DNA from: Nocardioides zeae
Lineage (GTDB): Bacteria; Actinomycetota; Actinomycetes; Propionibacteriales; Nocardioidaceae
Direction: 5' to 3'
DNA length: 64,000 nt
NCBI RefSeq assembly: GCF_010686755.1
Contig: NZ_JAAGXA010000007.1
Coordinates: 62,001-126,000, forward strand
In this document: piece after piece, positions 31,659 through 40,227 of the stretch
How positions within the stretch are numbered: position 1 is the stretch's first letter
How the letters are laid out: each line of letters begins with the position of its first letter
The notes under the pieces: model-generated
What the model was told of the DNA's origin: nothing
Seen by the model: the letters and a program-made list of their open reading frames with translations, nothing else
Database searches by the model: none
Translations under genes and position numbers: made by a program

Positions 31659-33739
31659 GCCCGGTGGAGGAGGGGCGCCCGCGGGCCCTGGGCAGCCGCT
31701 ACGAGCTGCGCGAGCGGCTCGGCGCCGGCGCCATGGGCGAGGTGTGGCGGGCCGTCGACCGCACCACCGGCCAGCACGTCGCCGCGAAGCTGTTGCGCGA
31801 GACCTACGTGTACGACGCGGACATCGTCGGTCGCTTCATCCAGGAGCGCTCGATCCTGCTCAACCTCGAGCACCCGCGGATCGTGCGGGTGCGCGACCTC
31901 GTCGTCGAGGGCACCGACCTGGCGATCGTCATGGACCTCGTCGAGGGACGCGACCTGCGGCGCCACCTCCGCGAGGTGGGCACGCTGTCCGCGCGGGAGG
32001 CCGTGCTCGTCACGTGCGCCGTGCTGGACGCGCTCGCCGCCGCCCACGCCGCGAACTTCCTCCACCGGGACATCAAGCCCGACAACGTGCTGCTGGAGGG
32101 TGGCGTGCCGGGTGACGGGAGCGGCGTGCGGCTCTCCGACTTCGGCATCGCGCGGCTCGCGCAGGAGTCGACGGTGCAGGCGACCGGGCTCATCGGCACC
32201 CCGGGGTACATGCCGCCGGAGCTGTTCCAGTACGGCCGGTTCAGCCCCGCCTCCGACGTGTACGCCGCGGGCGTGCTCCTCTACGAGCTGCTCGCCGGCC
32301 GCACGCCGTTCGCCGGGAAGGGCACCGTCCACACCATCGGCAACCGCCACGTGACGGTCGAGCCGCCCGCGCTCCCGGTGCACCCGCTGCTCTGGACCGT
32401 CCTGGCCATCACCCTCGCGAAGGACCCGGCCACCCGGTTGTCCGCTGCCGCGACCGCCCAGGCGCTGCGGGACCTCCCGGCCGACGCGCTCGACGCCCCG
32501 GCGCTGCCCGCCCAGTCGGAGCCGATGTCGTGGAACACCGCCCAGCGCACCGTCGTGCGTCACCACGTCGGCCCCGCGGTGGTGGACGACGGTCGCGGTG
32601 CGCCCGGTGAGGTCGCGGGTGAGGTCGCGGGTGAGGTCGCCGGCGGGGTCGCGGGCGGGGTCGGGGGCGGGGTCCCCACCGGGGGCACGGAGCTGCGGCC
32701 GGTGCTGCCCGGCCCGGTGCCGACGGCCGCGGGCCTGCCGCCCCAGCCCGAGCGGTCGGGGCAGCCGGAGCACCCGGAGCACCCGGAGCACCCGGCACAG
32801 CCGGGGCGATCGGCCGAGCGGGGGCCCCACCGGGCGCACGCCGCGGGGTCCCGCGTCCCGACCTGGGCACTCGGCGTCGTCGTGGCCGTCTCCCTCGCGG
32901 TCGTCGCGGCCCTGGTCCTGCAGATGGTGCGGGGCGACGGGGACGCCGATCCCGGGGCGGGCACGGAGGCCCGCGCCTCGCTGCCCGTGCAGCGGGTCCA
33001 GTCGCCCCCCGCGTCGTACCCCAGCGGTCTGACCACGAGCCGCGCCGCGGCGTACGACCCCGCGGCCCGCACCGTCGACGTCGAGCTGACGGTGACGCTC
33101 CCGACCCGTCCGGGGGAGTCGCGGGACGCGGTGACGCTGCTGACGTTCCTGCCGGCCGCGGCGTCCGGGGGCTGCCCGCGCTCGGGGGTCACCTGGGACC
33201 CCGGCGTGGTGGCGGACCTCGCGCCGACCGACGCCGGCGTGCAGCAGGCGTGCGCGTGGCGGGTCGAGGTACCGCTCAGCGGGTCCCAGACCCAGGTCGC
33301 GGCGGAGGTCGAGCTGGACCTCGGGGCCGAGGACGACGCGCTGCAGCGCTGGGAGGAGGAGGCACGGTCCGACCTCGACGCCGCCCTCGCCGACGCGTCG
33401 AACAACCGGCTGGCGTTCCCGTTGCAGCAGACCCGCGGGATCGAGCTGCGCGTCGACCGCGGTGCGGTCACGCAGGGCGAGTCCGTCGACGTGCTCGTCG
33501 ACGTGGCGTTCGCGGGAGGCACGGAACCCGTCTACGACAGCGCGGCCACCGGGACGGCCGCGCTCACCGACGCCGTCCGCCAGCTCGGCGGCGGACCCCC
33601 GACCCTCCGGGCCTGCGCCGCCCTCGTGCCCCAGGCCTCGGGCGGGCTGCTCGCCGAGCAGCCGTCGGCCCGCTGCGAGGTGTCGGCCGTCCTCGGCGTC
33701 CTCGAGAGCGCCCCGGCCGTGGTGACGGTCAGCCGCTGA
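31655..33739 (+). CDS. Transmembrane Ser/Thr protein kinase (PknB-like)
   Basis: A 694-residue receptor-type kinase. The kinase domain spans about 14-275: GAGAMGEVW (24-31), Lys45 in VAAKLL, HRDIKPDN (137-144), SDFGIAR (161-167) and GTPGYMPPE (181-189). All catalytic residues are present. A Pro/Gly/His linker with repeats of GEVA and EHP covers about 310-400. One transmembrane helix lies at about 404-425. The outer domain (430-694) has at least two disulfide candidates and no PASTA repeats. GTG start overlaps the upstream stop. It should transmit an envelope signal, perhaps from its two operon partners, to cytoplasmic targets. Confidence 0.92.
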   Translation: MSPVEEGRPRALGSRYELRERLGAGAMGEVWRAVDRTTGQHVAAKLLRETYVYDADIVGRFIQERSILLNLEHPRIVRVRDLVVEGTDLAIVMDLVEGRDLRRHLREVGTLSAREAVLVTCAVLDALAAAHAANFLHRDIKPDNVLLEGGVPGDGSGVRLSDFGIARLAQESTVQATGLIGTPGYMPPELFQYGRFSPASDVYAAGVLLYELLAGRTPFAGKGTVHTIGNRHVTVEPPALPVHPLLWTVLAITLAKDPATRLSAAATAQALRDLPADALDAPALPAQSEPMSWNTAQRTVVRHHVGPAVVDDGRGAPGEVAGEVAGEVAGGVAGGVGGGVPTGGTELRPVLPGPVPTAAGLPPQPERSGQPEHPEHPEHPAQPGRSAERGPHRAHAAGSRVPTWALGVVVAVSLAVVAALVLQMVRGDGDADPGAGTEARASLPVQRVQSPPASYPSGLTTSRAAAYDPAARTVDVELTVTLPTRPGESRDAVTLLTFLPAAASGGCPRSGVTWDPGVVADLAPTDAGVQQACAWRVEVPLSGSQTQVAAEVELDLGAEDDALQRWEEEARSDLDAALADASNNRLAFPLQQTRGIELRVDRGAVTQGESVDVLVDVAFAGGTEPVYDSAATGTAALTDAVRQLGGGPPTLRACAALVPQASGGLLAEQPSARCEVSAVLGVLESAPAVVTVSR

Positions 33740-33801
33740 GGGGTACGGCGCCGGGGTACGGCGCGCCCGGGGGCCTGGGGCCGGAGCCACGCCCGGGAGA
33801 A

Positions 33802-33870
33802 GAAAACGCGGACCGGCTCCGGCTGGAACCGGAAAACGCGGACTGCCGGGGGCGCCCGGTCCGCGTTTTC
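33802..33870. repeat. Family A repeat locus 2
   Basis: GAAAACGCGGACC at 33802-33814 and GAAAACGCGGAC at 33832-33843 (30 bases apart) are followed by the inverted copy GGTCCGCGTTTTC at 33858-33870. The outer pair extends to GGACCGG/CCGGTCC and can form a strong stem. It starts about 60 bases after the kinase stop codon. Confidence 0.85.
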
Positions 33871-33967
33871 CTTCGAGCGACCGCGGTGGACGTCGTCCGG
33901 CGGGTGGCTGCGTCGGGCGGTGCCGGGCTGGTCCTGGTACGACGCGGGCGGCCCCGCGCCGTACCGG

Positions 33968-34013
33968 GACGTCATGCGGTCCGGTGCCCCTGGCCACCGC
34001 CGCGCATGACGTC
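33968..34013. repeat. Palindromic element, family B copy 2
   Basis: GACGTCATGCG (33968-33978) and CGCATGACGTC (34003-34013) are perfect 11-base arms around a 24-base centre. The copy at 21433-21478 has the same arms and a centre of the same length, identical at 17 of 24 positions. Confidence 0.8.
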
Positions 34014-34106
34014 GGACGGGTGGACGCGGGGTCGGTGCCGGAACTGTGCGCGTGGTGGTGCTCGGGTCGCGCTGGGGCTGTCCCAGCCGCACATCTTCGG
34101 TCGCCA

Positions 34107-34169
34107 GCGCCCCCGCGCCCCCGCGCCCCCGCGCCCCCCCGCGCCCCCGCGCCCCCAGCGCCCCCGCGC
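34107..34169 (+). repeat. C-rich simple repeat
   Basis: GCGCCCCC-type units of about eight bases are repeated seven or eight times with small length changes. The strand asymmetry (almost no A or T) could form non-B DNA. No reading frame is supported. Confidence 0.7.
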
Positions 34170-34192
34170 AGCCACGCCCCGCACGGGGTGTT

Positions 34193-34222
34193 TTGGTCCC
34201 TCGGGCGCGGCGTCGCTACACT
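34193..34222 (+). promoter_or_regulatory. Promoter of rplY
   Basis: TTGGTC (34193-34198) and TACACT (34217-34222) are 18 bases apart. The predicted leader is about 140 bases and contains two small hairpins: GGAACC/GGTTCC (34243-34258) and GGCACC/GGTGCC (34324-34339). Confidence 0.6.
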
Positions 34223-34368
34223 CCTGCGGTTGCCTCGGCGAGGGAACCTCCGGGTTCCGTGATCGACAGGGCCGGCCGGACCTCTGGTTCGCCGCGCTGT
34301 GCTGCCGTGGCGCGACCGACCTGGCACCTCGCGGTGCCGCAGACGAAGTCCGACGAGGAGTCCTGAGC

Positions 34369-35037
34369 ATGTCCAGCGAGAAGATCGCCGCCGAGGTCCG
34401 CAGCGAGTTCGGCAAGGGCGCCGCGCGCCGCATCCGCCGTGAGAACAAGATCCCGGCCGTGGTGTACGGCAACGGGATCGACCCGATCCACGTGACCCTC
34501 CCGGGCCACCAGACGATGCTCGCCCTCAAGCACGGTGGCGCCAACGCCCTGCTCGAGCTCGACGTCGACGGCGCCGTGCAGCTCGCCCTCACCAAGCACA
34601 TCCAGGTGGACCCGCTGCGCCGCGTCATCGAGCACGTCGACTTCGTCGCCGTGAAGCGTGGCGAGAAGGTCACGGTCGACGTGCCCGTCACGGTCGTCGG
34701 CGACGCCGCGCCCGAGACGCTGGTCGTCACGGAGAACGCCACCGTCCAGCTCGAGGCCGAGGCGACCCACATCCCCGAGGCCCTCGAGGTCTCCGTCGAG
34801 GGTGCCGAGGCCGGCACGCAGATCACCGCCGGTGACCTCGAGATCCCGTCCGGCTCGACGCTCGTCACCGAGGCCGACGTGCTCGTCGTCAACGTGACCG
34901 CCGCGCAGACCGCCGAGGAGGTCGAGGCGGAGCTGGCCGAGGCCGAGGCCGAGGTCGGCATCGAGCGCGACGAGCCCGAGGACGAGGCCGGCGCCGAGGC
35001 CTCCTCCGATGACGAGGCCTCCTCCGACGACGAGTGA
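34369..35037 (+). CDS. rplY: 50S ribosomal protein L25/general stress protein Ctc
   Basis: A 222-residue L25 of the long Ctc type. The N-terminal 5S rRNA-binding domain (about 1-95) shows [26 protein letters not shown] (split: [13 protein letters not shown] then [13 protein letters not shown]) and [19 protein letters not shown]-terminal beta-domain follows, then a very acidic tail from about 187 ending in SSDDE twice. GGAG lies upstream of the ATG. The long leader with two hairpins may carry feedback control, which is common for ribosomal proteins but not shown here. pth follows after a hairpin, probably in the same transcript. Confidence 0.95.
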   Translation: MSSEKIAAEVRSEFGKGAARRIRRENKIPAVVYGNGIDPIHVTLPGHQTMLALKHGGANALLELDVDGAVQLALTKHIQVDPLRRVIEHVDFVAVKRGEKVTVDVPVTVVGDAAPETLVVTENATVQLEAEATHIPEALEVSVEGAEAGTQITAGDLEIPSGSTLVTEADVLVVNVTAAQTAEEVEAELAEAEAEVGIERDEPEDEAGAEASSDDEASSDDE

Positions 35038-35044
35038 CCTCCCG

Positions 35045-35063
35045 CCGGCCCGCCGCGGGCCGG
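35045..35063 (+). terminator. Hairpin between rplY and pth
   Basis: CCGGCCCG (35045-35052) and CGGGCCGG (35056-35063) form an eight-base-pair stem with a three-base loop, directly after the rplY stop. It may weaken read-through or protect the rplY mRNA end; pth has no obvious promoter of its own. Confidence 0.55.
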
Positions 35064-35095
35064 CACACGCACGACACGAGAGGCCGGGGCTGCCC

Positions 35096-35695
35096 ATGTC
35101 CGACACGACCACCGAGGTGTGGCTGGTCGTCGGGCTGGGCAACCCCGGCCCTTCGTACGCCCAGAACCGGCACAACGTGGGATACCTCGTCGTCGACGAG
35201 CTCGCCCAGCGCTGGGGCAGCCGGTTCCGGGCCCACAAGACGGGTCGCGCCGACGTCGTCGAGGGACGCGTCGGCGCCCCGGGCACGCCGGGACCCCGGG
35301 TGGTCCTGGCGAAGCCGCGCTCCTACATGAACGAGGTCGGCGGGCCGGTCAAGGCGCTCGCCACCTTCTACAAGATCGCCCCGGCGCGCATCGTCGCGGT
35401 GCACGACGAGCTCGACATCGCCTTCGGCACGCTGCGCCTCAAGCTCGGTGGGGGCGACAACGGGCACAACGGCCTGAAGTCGATGCGGTCGTCGCTCGGG
35501 ACGGGCGACTTCCACCGGGTACGGGCCGGGATCGGCCGCCCGCCCGGACGCCAGGAGGTCGCGGACTTCGTGCTGGCGGACTACTCGCGCACGGAGCAGA
35601 AGGAGCTGCCGTTCCAGGTGGGCGACGCCGCCGACGCCGTGGAGTGCCTGGTGACGGAGGGGCTCGAGCAGGCCCAGCAGCGCTTCAACCGCTGA
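35096..35695 (+). CDS. pth: Peptidyl-tRNA hydrolase
   Basis: A 199-residue enzyme that frees tRNA from stalled peptidyl-tRNA. The catalytic His26 lies in NRHNVGY, with VGLGNPGP (12-19) before it, [22 protein letters not shown] and [12 protein letters not shown] after it, all family hallmarks. Length is typical. The ATG is 58 bases after rplY with GAGAGG-type purines upstream. The rplY-pth order is widely conserved in actinobacteria. Confidence 0.96.
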   Translation: MSDTTTEVWLVVGLGNPGPSYAQNRHNVGYLVVDELAQRWGSRFRAHKTGRADVVEGRVGAPGTPGPRVVLAKPRSYMNEVGGPVKALATFYKIAPARIVAVHDELDIAFGTLRLKLGGGDNGHNGLKSMRSSLGTGDFHRVRAGIGRPPGRQEVADFVLADYSRTEQKELPFQVGDAADAVECLVTEGLEQAQQRFNR

Positions 35696-35911
35696 GTATC
35701 GTGGAACGGACGTGATCCGCGCCGCACCGGCGTGACGCGTCGACGAAACACTCGTTCAATGGACAAGCCGTTACCCAATCAGGGACGGCTGGCTCGCATC
35801 TCGGCGTGTGCTGGGCACCGCAGTCCTATCCGGGACGCGGTGCTCCAGCTCCCACGGAGCCGACGGACGGCGGAGAACCCCGCCGCAGGCGCGAGGACGG
35901 GCAGGACCATC
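35696..35911 (+). other. Gap before an unknown gene
   Basis: This 216-base gap has a comparatively AT-rich patch (about 35748-35785, ACACTCGTTCAATGGACAAG) that probably contains a promoter. The reading frame of the next gene is open through most of it, so an earlier start (35732 or 35759) cannot be excluded. No hairpin or repeat stands out. Confidence 0.35.
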
Positions 35912-36799
35912 GTGAGACAGAGCAAGACGACGCCGTGCCGCGTCACGGACTGGGTGGACCTCGTCGAGCGCACCCTGCGCGGCGCGCTGGGGGTCGACCA
36001 CGTCACGGTGCTGACGCGATCCGGGTCGCCCCGGCTGCTCGCCGACACCCACCCCACGGCCTACCCCGACGTGCACCCCGACGCCTCGCCGCGCGGGTCG
36101 GACACCGGCGACCTGCTCGTGCTCCGGCACGTCGACCCGTCCGGATACCCCGTCGAGCTCGTCCTGCGCCGGGACGGACGCGACTTCACCGCTCTCGAGA
36201 GGCGCCTCGCCGTGGGCATCCTGGAGGCCCTCGAGCGTGCGGCCCGGGAGGAGGTGCAGCCCGCTCCGGAGCCGCTGGCCCAGGGCAACGTGGTCGACGC
36301 CCTCGAGCGCTGCCTCCACGACCTCGACGACATGGTCGCGGCTCCGCTCGTCGATCGGCTGAGCATGGTGGGCAACCGGTTCGCCTCGCGGCTCGACGCC
36401 GCGGGCTGGTGGATCGGCCGGCGGAGCGGCGAGTGGGCGATGACCACGATGGCCAGCGGCGTACGCCGGGGCGAGCGCGCCGGGAGCATGCCGAGCTGGC
36501 TGCGGCGCGCCCGCAGCGCGCACGAGATCACCTGGCACTCCCCGCTGACGTCGGCGGCGCTCGAGGGTGGGTCCGTCGTCGCCTGGCGGGGCGACGGGTC
36601 CGAGGTCGCCCAGATCCTCGAGTCGTGGGGTGACCTCGTGACGCTGGTCGCCGCCGGTGGCTACGACCTCGACGCACGGCAGTGGCTGCTCACCCTGGTG
36701 GGGGACGCGACGTCGCCCGACCTCCGCCAGGGCCAGGCGGCGCTCTCGGCTGCCGTGCAGGTCGCACTGGGCTTCCCGCGCGCCCCGCGCCACGCCTGA
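35912..36799 (+). CDS. Unrecognised protein, possibly a GAF-like sensor
   Basis: The GTG at 35912 gives 295 residues; upstream in-frame starts are possible. The first part (about 12-100) with DWVDLVERTLRGALGVDHVTVL and a strand-rich segment could be a GAF-like domain. The middle has LHDLDDMVAAPLVDRLSMVGNRFASRL, and the rest mixes Trp-containing strands with helices. There is no signal peptide, membrane helix or enzymatic motif. It stands between pth and a TetR gene on the other strand, so context gives no function. Confidence 0.65.
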   Translation: MRQSKTTPCRVTDWVDLVERTLRGALGVDHVTVLTRSGSPRLLADTHPTAYPDVHPDASPRGSDTGDLLVLRHVDPSGYPVELVLRRDGRDFTALERRLAVGILEALERAAREEVQPAPEPLAQGNVVDALERCLHDLDDMVAAPLVDRLSMVGNRFASRLDAAGWWIGRRSGEWAMTTMASGVRRGERAGSMPSWLRRARSAHEITWHSPLTSAALEGGSVVAWRGDGSEVAQILESWGDLVTLVAAGGYDLDARQWLLTLVGDATSPDLRQGQAALSAAVQVALGFPRAPRHA

Positions 36800-36824
36800 C
36801 GCGAGGCACCGACGGTCCGGGCCG

Positions 36825-37583
36825 TCAGGCGTACTCCAGCACCGATCGCAGGACGAGCCGCACGTGGCGCTCGAAAGCGTCCTCGGGATCGTCGAGGATG
36901 CTCGGGACGTGCCCGAAGAGCTCGAGGCAGACGAAGCCGTGCACGGCGGCCCACACCGAGATCAGGTAGACGATCGTCGCGGGCTCGACGCCCTCGGGCG
37001 CGAGCCCTGCGGCCAGCTCGAGCACGTCGGCCCGCACGGTCGGCACCACGTCGGTGTGGGCGGGGATCCGCACGCGCTCGGCCCGCAGCTCCTCGAGGAG
37101 GATCTGCAGCGGCACGCTGTAGAAGGCGACGGTGTCGAGGCGCAGGGTGTCCGCGCGCTGGCCGTCGCGGAAGACGAGCGCGAACTCGGCCTGGTGGTCG
37201 AGACACCAGCGGCGGTACGCCGAGGCCAGCGCGACCGCCCGCGAGAAGGCGCTCGCGTGGGTGTCGGCCTCGTCAGCGGTCCGGAGGGCCGCTCCGGCCG
37301 ACTCCAGCGCGTCACGGGCCAGTGCCTCGATGAGGTCCTGGCGGGACTCGAAGTAGCGGTAGATCGCGGACGGCGTCATGCCGATCTCCCGCGCCACGGC
37401 GCGTAGCGACAGGTCGCCGCCGCCCGGGGGTGGCAGGAGCAGCTCGCGGGCCGCGGCCTTGATCTCCTCGATCGTCGCGATGCGCAAGCGGTCCCGGCGT
37501 GACAGTCCGGCGGCACCGCCGTCAGGGACCGCCGAGGAATCGGACATCACCTCACCGGGCGAGTGGTCCGTGCTCGTGTCCAT
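36825..37583 (-). CDS. TetR-family transcriptional regulator
   Basis: A 252-residue regulator. After a 25-residue Ser/Asp-rich leader the helix-turn-helix covers about 30-80, with LSLRAVAREIGMTPSAIYRYF as the recognition part (split: LSLRAVAREIG, MTPSAIYRYF). The C-domain is helical with AVHGFVCLELFGHVP, typical of a TetR subgroup with a conserved W/V-HG motif. The ATG at 37583 is preferred over 37592 because TAGGAT ends seven bases before it on the minus strand and overlaps the other ATG. It is divergent from the exopolysaccharide operon and is its obvious candidate regulator. Confidence 0.9.
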   Translation of the reverse strand: MDTSTDHSPGEVMSDSSAVPDGGAAGLSRRDRLRIATIEEIKAAARELLLPPPGGGDLSLRAVAREIGMTPSAIYRYFESRQDLIEALARDALESAGAALRTADEADTHASAFSRAVALASAYRRWCLDHQAEFALVFRDGQRADTLRLDTVAFYSVPLQILLEELRAERVRIPAHTDVVPTVRADVLELAAGLAPEGVEPATIVYLISVWAAVHGFVCLELFGHVPSILDDPEDAFERHVRLVLRSVLEYA

Positions 37584-37590
37584 CCCTTCC

Positions 37591-37757
37591 ATCCTACGCG
37601 GCGCGGCTCGTCCGGCGCAGCGCGCCGAGCCGGGAAGAGCGACACCGGAAAAGTAAAAGAAACAGCCGTCACGTTTGAGCCCCCTGTTCGTTTGGGAGAA
37701 CAGTGTTCACTCGACCGGTCTAGTCCAGTGACCGGACCCTCTGCGGAAGGAGCCGCC
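37591..37757. promoter_or_regulatory. Divergent control region of the exopolysaccharide operon
   Basis: TAGGAT (37596-37591, minus) serves the TetR gene. The AT-rich patch GGAAAAGTAAAAGAAACAG (about 37646-37664) stands out from the GC-rich background. CTGTTC (37684-37689) and GAACAG (37698-37703) form an inverted repeat with eight bases between. CCGGTC (37715-37720) and GACCGG (37730-37735) form another. AAGGAG (37747-37752) is the ribosome-binding site for the GTG at 37758. Either inverted repeat may be the TetR operator. Confidence 0.5.
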
Positions 37758-39161
37758 GTGCCGCGCGCACTCGCACCGTCGCCGAACGACGCGGCGTCGC
37801 GCCCGCTGCCAGGACCGACAGCCGCGCGTGGCGCGGCGTCGCCGTCCGGTGCCGTCGCGACCCGGCGACGGGTCGCGCTGCCGCGGTGCGCGGAGGTGTC
37901 GGCGATCGTCGGGGGACTGGTCGTGTCCCTCGCGGTCACGGGCGACGTGCTGGCGGTCGCCCTCCTGGGTGTCGCGTGGCCGCTGGCCCGCGCCGTCGTC
38001 GGTGTCACCCGCCCGCACCCCGCGCTCTCGAGCACGGACCTCGGTGCCGTCGCGACCTCCGGGTTGGTGGCGCTGGGGGTGCTGGTGCTCGCCGACGCCG
38101 CCCTGCCGGACACGCTGTCCGGTGAGCGGACCGCCGCGCTCGTCGGTCTCGTCGGCCTCGTGGTCGTCGCCCGCTGCGTCGCGGGCGTCCTCCGCGGGCG
38201 CCCACGCGCCCTGGTGCTGGTGGACCCGGACGACCTGGACGCGATGACGGCGACGGAGCGCGACGTGCGGGTCGTGGGCAGGCTCCCGGTCGAGCGTCGC
38301 ACGGGCCGGGTGACGGGCAGCGCCGCCCGCTTCGCCGAGGCCCCGCTCGCCCGGGAGGTCGCGGAGAAGCACGCCGACATCGTGCTCGTCGACCCCGGCC
38401 TCGGCCTCGGTGCCGAGGGTCTGCGACGGCTCACCTGGGAGCTCCAGCCCACGGGTGTCCCGCTGGGCTTCCCGGCGCCGCCCGTGGCGCCGCACCGCAT
38501 GGGCGTCGGCCGTCTGGCGGGTCGCGCGATCGTGTCCGTGGCGCCGCCCCAGGCGTCGCGGGCGCGGGCCGTCGCCAAGGGGGTGCTCGACCGTGTCGTC
38601 GGCTCGGTCGCGCTCGTGCTGGTGGCCCCGGTGCTGCTCGTCCTGGCTCTCGCCGTCCGTGCCGACAGCCCCGGTCCCGCGTTCTTCCGCCAGGTCCGCG
38701 TCGGGCGCGACGGTGTGCCCTTCGTCATGGTGAAGCTCCGCACGATGAGCGTCGACGCCGAGGTCGTCCGTGCGGACGTCGTGCACCTCAACGACTCCGA
38801 CGCCGTGCTCTTCAAGATCCGCGCCGACCCGCGCGTCACCCGGGTGGGGCGCGTCCTGCGCCGTACGTCGCTGGACGAGCTCCCGCAGCTCTGGAACGTC
38901 GTGCGGGGGGAGATGTCCCTCGTCGGCCCGCGCCCGGCGCTGCCGGAGGAGGTCGCGGCGTACGACGCCACGGAGCGGCGGCGGCTGCGGGTGAAGCCGG
39001 GCCTCACCGGCCTGTGGCAGGTGAGCGGCCGTTCCGACCTGTCGTGGGCGACCAGCGTCGACCTCGACCTGACCTACACCGACAACCACACCATCGCGGG
39101 TGACCTCGTCATCTGCGCGCGCACCGTCTCCGCGGTGCTGCGCGGGAAGGGAGCGTACTGA
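37758..39161 (+). CDS. Undecaprenyl-phosphate sugar-1-phosphate transferase (exopolysaccharide initiation)
   Basis: A 467-residue polyisoprenyl-phosphate hexose-1-P transferase that loads the first sugar onto the lipid carrier. The N-half has about four hydrophobic segments (about 45-140) and a nucleotide-binding-like region. The catalytic C-half begins near 273 with DRVVGSVALVLVAPVLL, then FFRQVRVGRDG, FVMVKLRTM, TRVGRVLRRTSLDELPQLWNV (split), GEMSLVGPRPALPEE and KPGLTGLWQVSGRS. This is the WcaJ/CpsE pattern. GTG start with AAGGAG. Its TGA overlaps the ATG of the next gene (TGATG). It opens an operon of at least eleven tightly coupled genes. Confidence 0.93.
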   Translation: MPRALAPSPNDAASRPLPGPTAARGAASPSGAVATRRRVALPRCAEVSAIVGGLVVSLAVTGDVLAVALLGVAWPLARAVVGVTRPHPALSSTDLGAVATSGLVALGVLVLADAALPDTLSGERTAALVGLVGLVVVARCVAGVLRGRPRALVLVDPDDLDAMTATERDVRVVGRLPVERRTGRVTGSAARFAEAPLAREVAEKHADIVLVDPGLGLGAEGLRRLTWELQPTGVPLGFPAPPVAPHRMGVGRLAGRAIVSVAPPQASRARAVAKGVLDRVVGSVALVLVAPVLLVLALAVRADSPGPAFFRQVRVGRDGVPFVMVKLRTMSVDAEVVRADVVHLNDSDAVLFKIRADPRVTRVGRVLRRTSLDELPQLWNVVRGEMSLVGPRPALPEEVAAYDATERRRLRVKPGLTGLWQVSGRSDLSWATSVDLDLTYTDNHTIAGDLVICARTVSAVLRGKGAY

Positions 39162-39664
39162 TGTCCGAACTCCTCGCCGAGGCCGCGCGAGCGCGGCCCG
39201 AGGACGGCCCGCGGGGCACGGCCCTGCTGGTCAGCACGCAGGGCGGCCACCTCGCGCAGCTCCTCGCCCTCCGGCCGTGGTGGGAGATCCGCGACCGCGT
39301 GTGGGTCTGCCCCGACACGCCGGACGTGCGCGACCGCCTGGCCGACGAGCGCGTCGTGACGTCGCACTCGCCGACCACGCGCAACGTCCCCAACCTGCTG
39401 CGCAACCTGCTGCTCGCGTGGCGGGTGCTGCGGCGCGAGCGGCCCGCCGTGGTCGTCAGCGCGGGGGCGGGCGTGGCCGTGCCGTTCTTCGTGCTCGCCT
39501 GGCTGCTCCGGATCCCGACGGTGTTCGTGGAGGTCTACGATCGGGTGGACTCGCCGACCATGACGGGGCGGCTCGTCGGCCCGTTCACGACGCGCCGCGT
39601 CGTGCAGTGGGACACGCAGCTCGACGTCTACCCGGACGCCGTCGTCGTGGGACCGCTGCTGTGA
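39161..39664 (+). CDS. Alg14-like glycosyltransferase subunit (membrane/acceptor half)
   Basis: A 167-residue protein resembling Alg14/EpsF-type subunits, which anchor a split GT-B glycosyltransferase to the membrane. Recognisable: LLVSTQGGHLAQLLAL (22-37), the hydrophobic AWRVLRRERPAVVVSAGAGVAVPFFVLAWLL region (split), and FVEVYDRVDSPTMTGRLV. The next gene supplies the Alg13-like nucleotide-sugar half; the GTGA overlap ensures co-translation. Together they should add the second sugar to the lipid-linked intermediate. Confidence 0.85.
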   Translation: MSELLAEAARARPEDGPRGTALLVSTQGGHLAQLLALRPWWEIRDRVWVCPDTPDVRDRLADERVVTSHSPTTRNVPNLLRNLLLAWRVLRRERPAVVVSAGAGVAVPFFVLAWLLRIPTVFVEVYDRVDSPTMTGRLVGPFTTRRVVQWDTQLDVYPDAVVVGPLL

Positions 39665-40227
39665 GCGCGCCGCTCGTCGTCGCGATGGTGGGCACGGACC
39701 ACCACCCCTTCGACCGTCTCGTCGGCTGGCTCGACCGGCTGGCCGCCTCCCTGGGCCCGCGGGCGGAGATCGTGGTGCAGCACGGCCACAGCGTCCGGCC
39801 GCAGGTCGCGAGCGGCGTGGAGTTCGTCGACCAGGAGCAGCTGACCGACCTGCTCGACCGCGCCGCCGTCGTCGTGTGCCACGGCGGCCCCGGAACGATC
39901 ATGGACGCACGCCGGGCCGGGCACGTCCCGGTGTGCGTGCCCCGCGACCCCTCGCGCGGCGAGCACGTCGACGCCCACCAGGAGCGGTTCGCCGCCGTCG
40001 TCGAGGACGCCGGCGTCGTGCGGCTGGCCACCGACTTCCCGGCGCTGGCCGACCAGGTCGCCGCCACGCTGCGCGCGCGTGGCCCGCAGGCGGACGTGAC
40101 CGAGATCGAGGCCGCCGCCGAGGAGTCCGCAGCCCGTTTCGCCCGCCAGATCGATCCCGTGGTCGGCCGACCGGTCCGCCGCGTGCGCTCGGTCCGTCGT
40201 GCCCTGCTGTCGCGGGTCGCCCGATGA
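39661..40227 (+). CDS. Alg13-like glycosyltransferase subunit (donor half)
   Basis: A 188-residue protein with the C-terminal GT-B domain of the Alg13/MurG type: MVGTDHHPFDRLVGWLDRLA, IVVQHGHS, VVVCHGGPGTIMDARRAG and HVPVCVPRD, then GEHVDAHQERFA. The HGGPGT loop binds the UDP-sugar phosphates. It pairs with the upstream Alg14-like subunit. The last 45 residues are Arg-rich and may contact the membrane. GTG start overlapping the upstream stop. Confidence 0.88.
   Translation: MSAPLVVAMVGTDHHPFDRLVGWLDRLAASLGPRAEIVVQHGHSVRPQVASGVEFVDQEQLTDLLDRAAVVVCHGGPGTIMDARRAGHVPVCVPRDPSRGEHVDAHQERFAAVVEDAGVVRLATDFPALADQVAATLRARGPQADVTEIEAAAEESAARFARQIDPVVGRPVRRVRSVRRALLSRVAR

Larger units (their letters stand above)
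33740..34192. other. Long non-coding gap before rplY
   Basis: No gene is seen in this stretch. It holds family A repeats (33802-33870), a family B palindrome (33968-34013) and a C-rich simple repeat (about 34107-34169). The bases 33871-33967 and 34014-34106 show nothing recognisable apart from GGTGCCGGAACTGT near 34033, which weakly resembles the core of the 53-base repeat at 7244. Confidence 0.6.

Noticed and set aside
37698..37708. LexA (SOS) box
   Set aside because: GAAC and GTTC are separated by three bases here (GAACAGTGTTC), while the actinobacterial SOS box needs four. The overlapping CTGTTC/GAACAG repeat is in the wrong sense for LexA.
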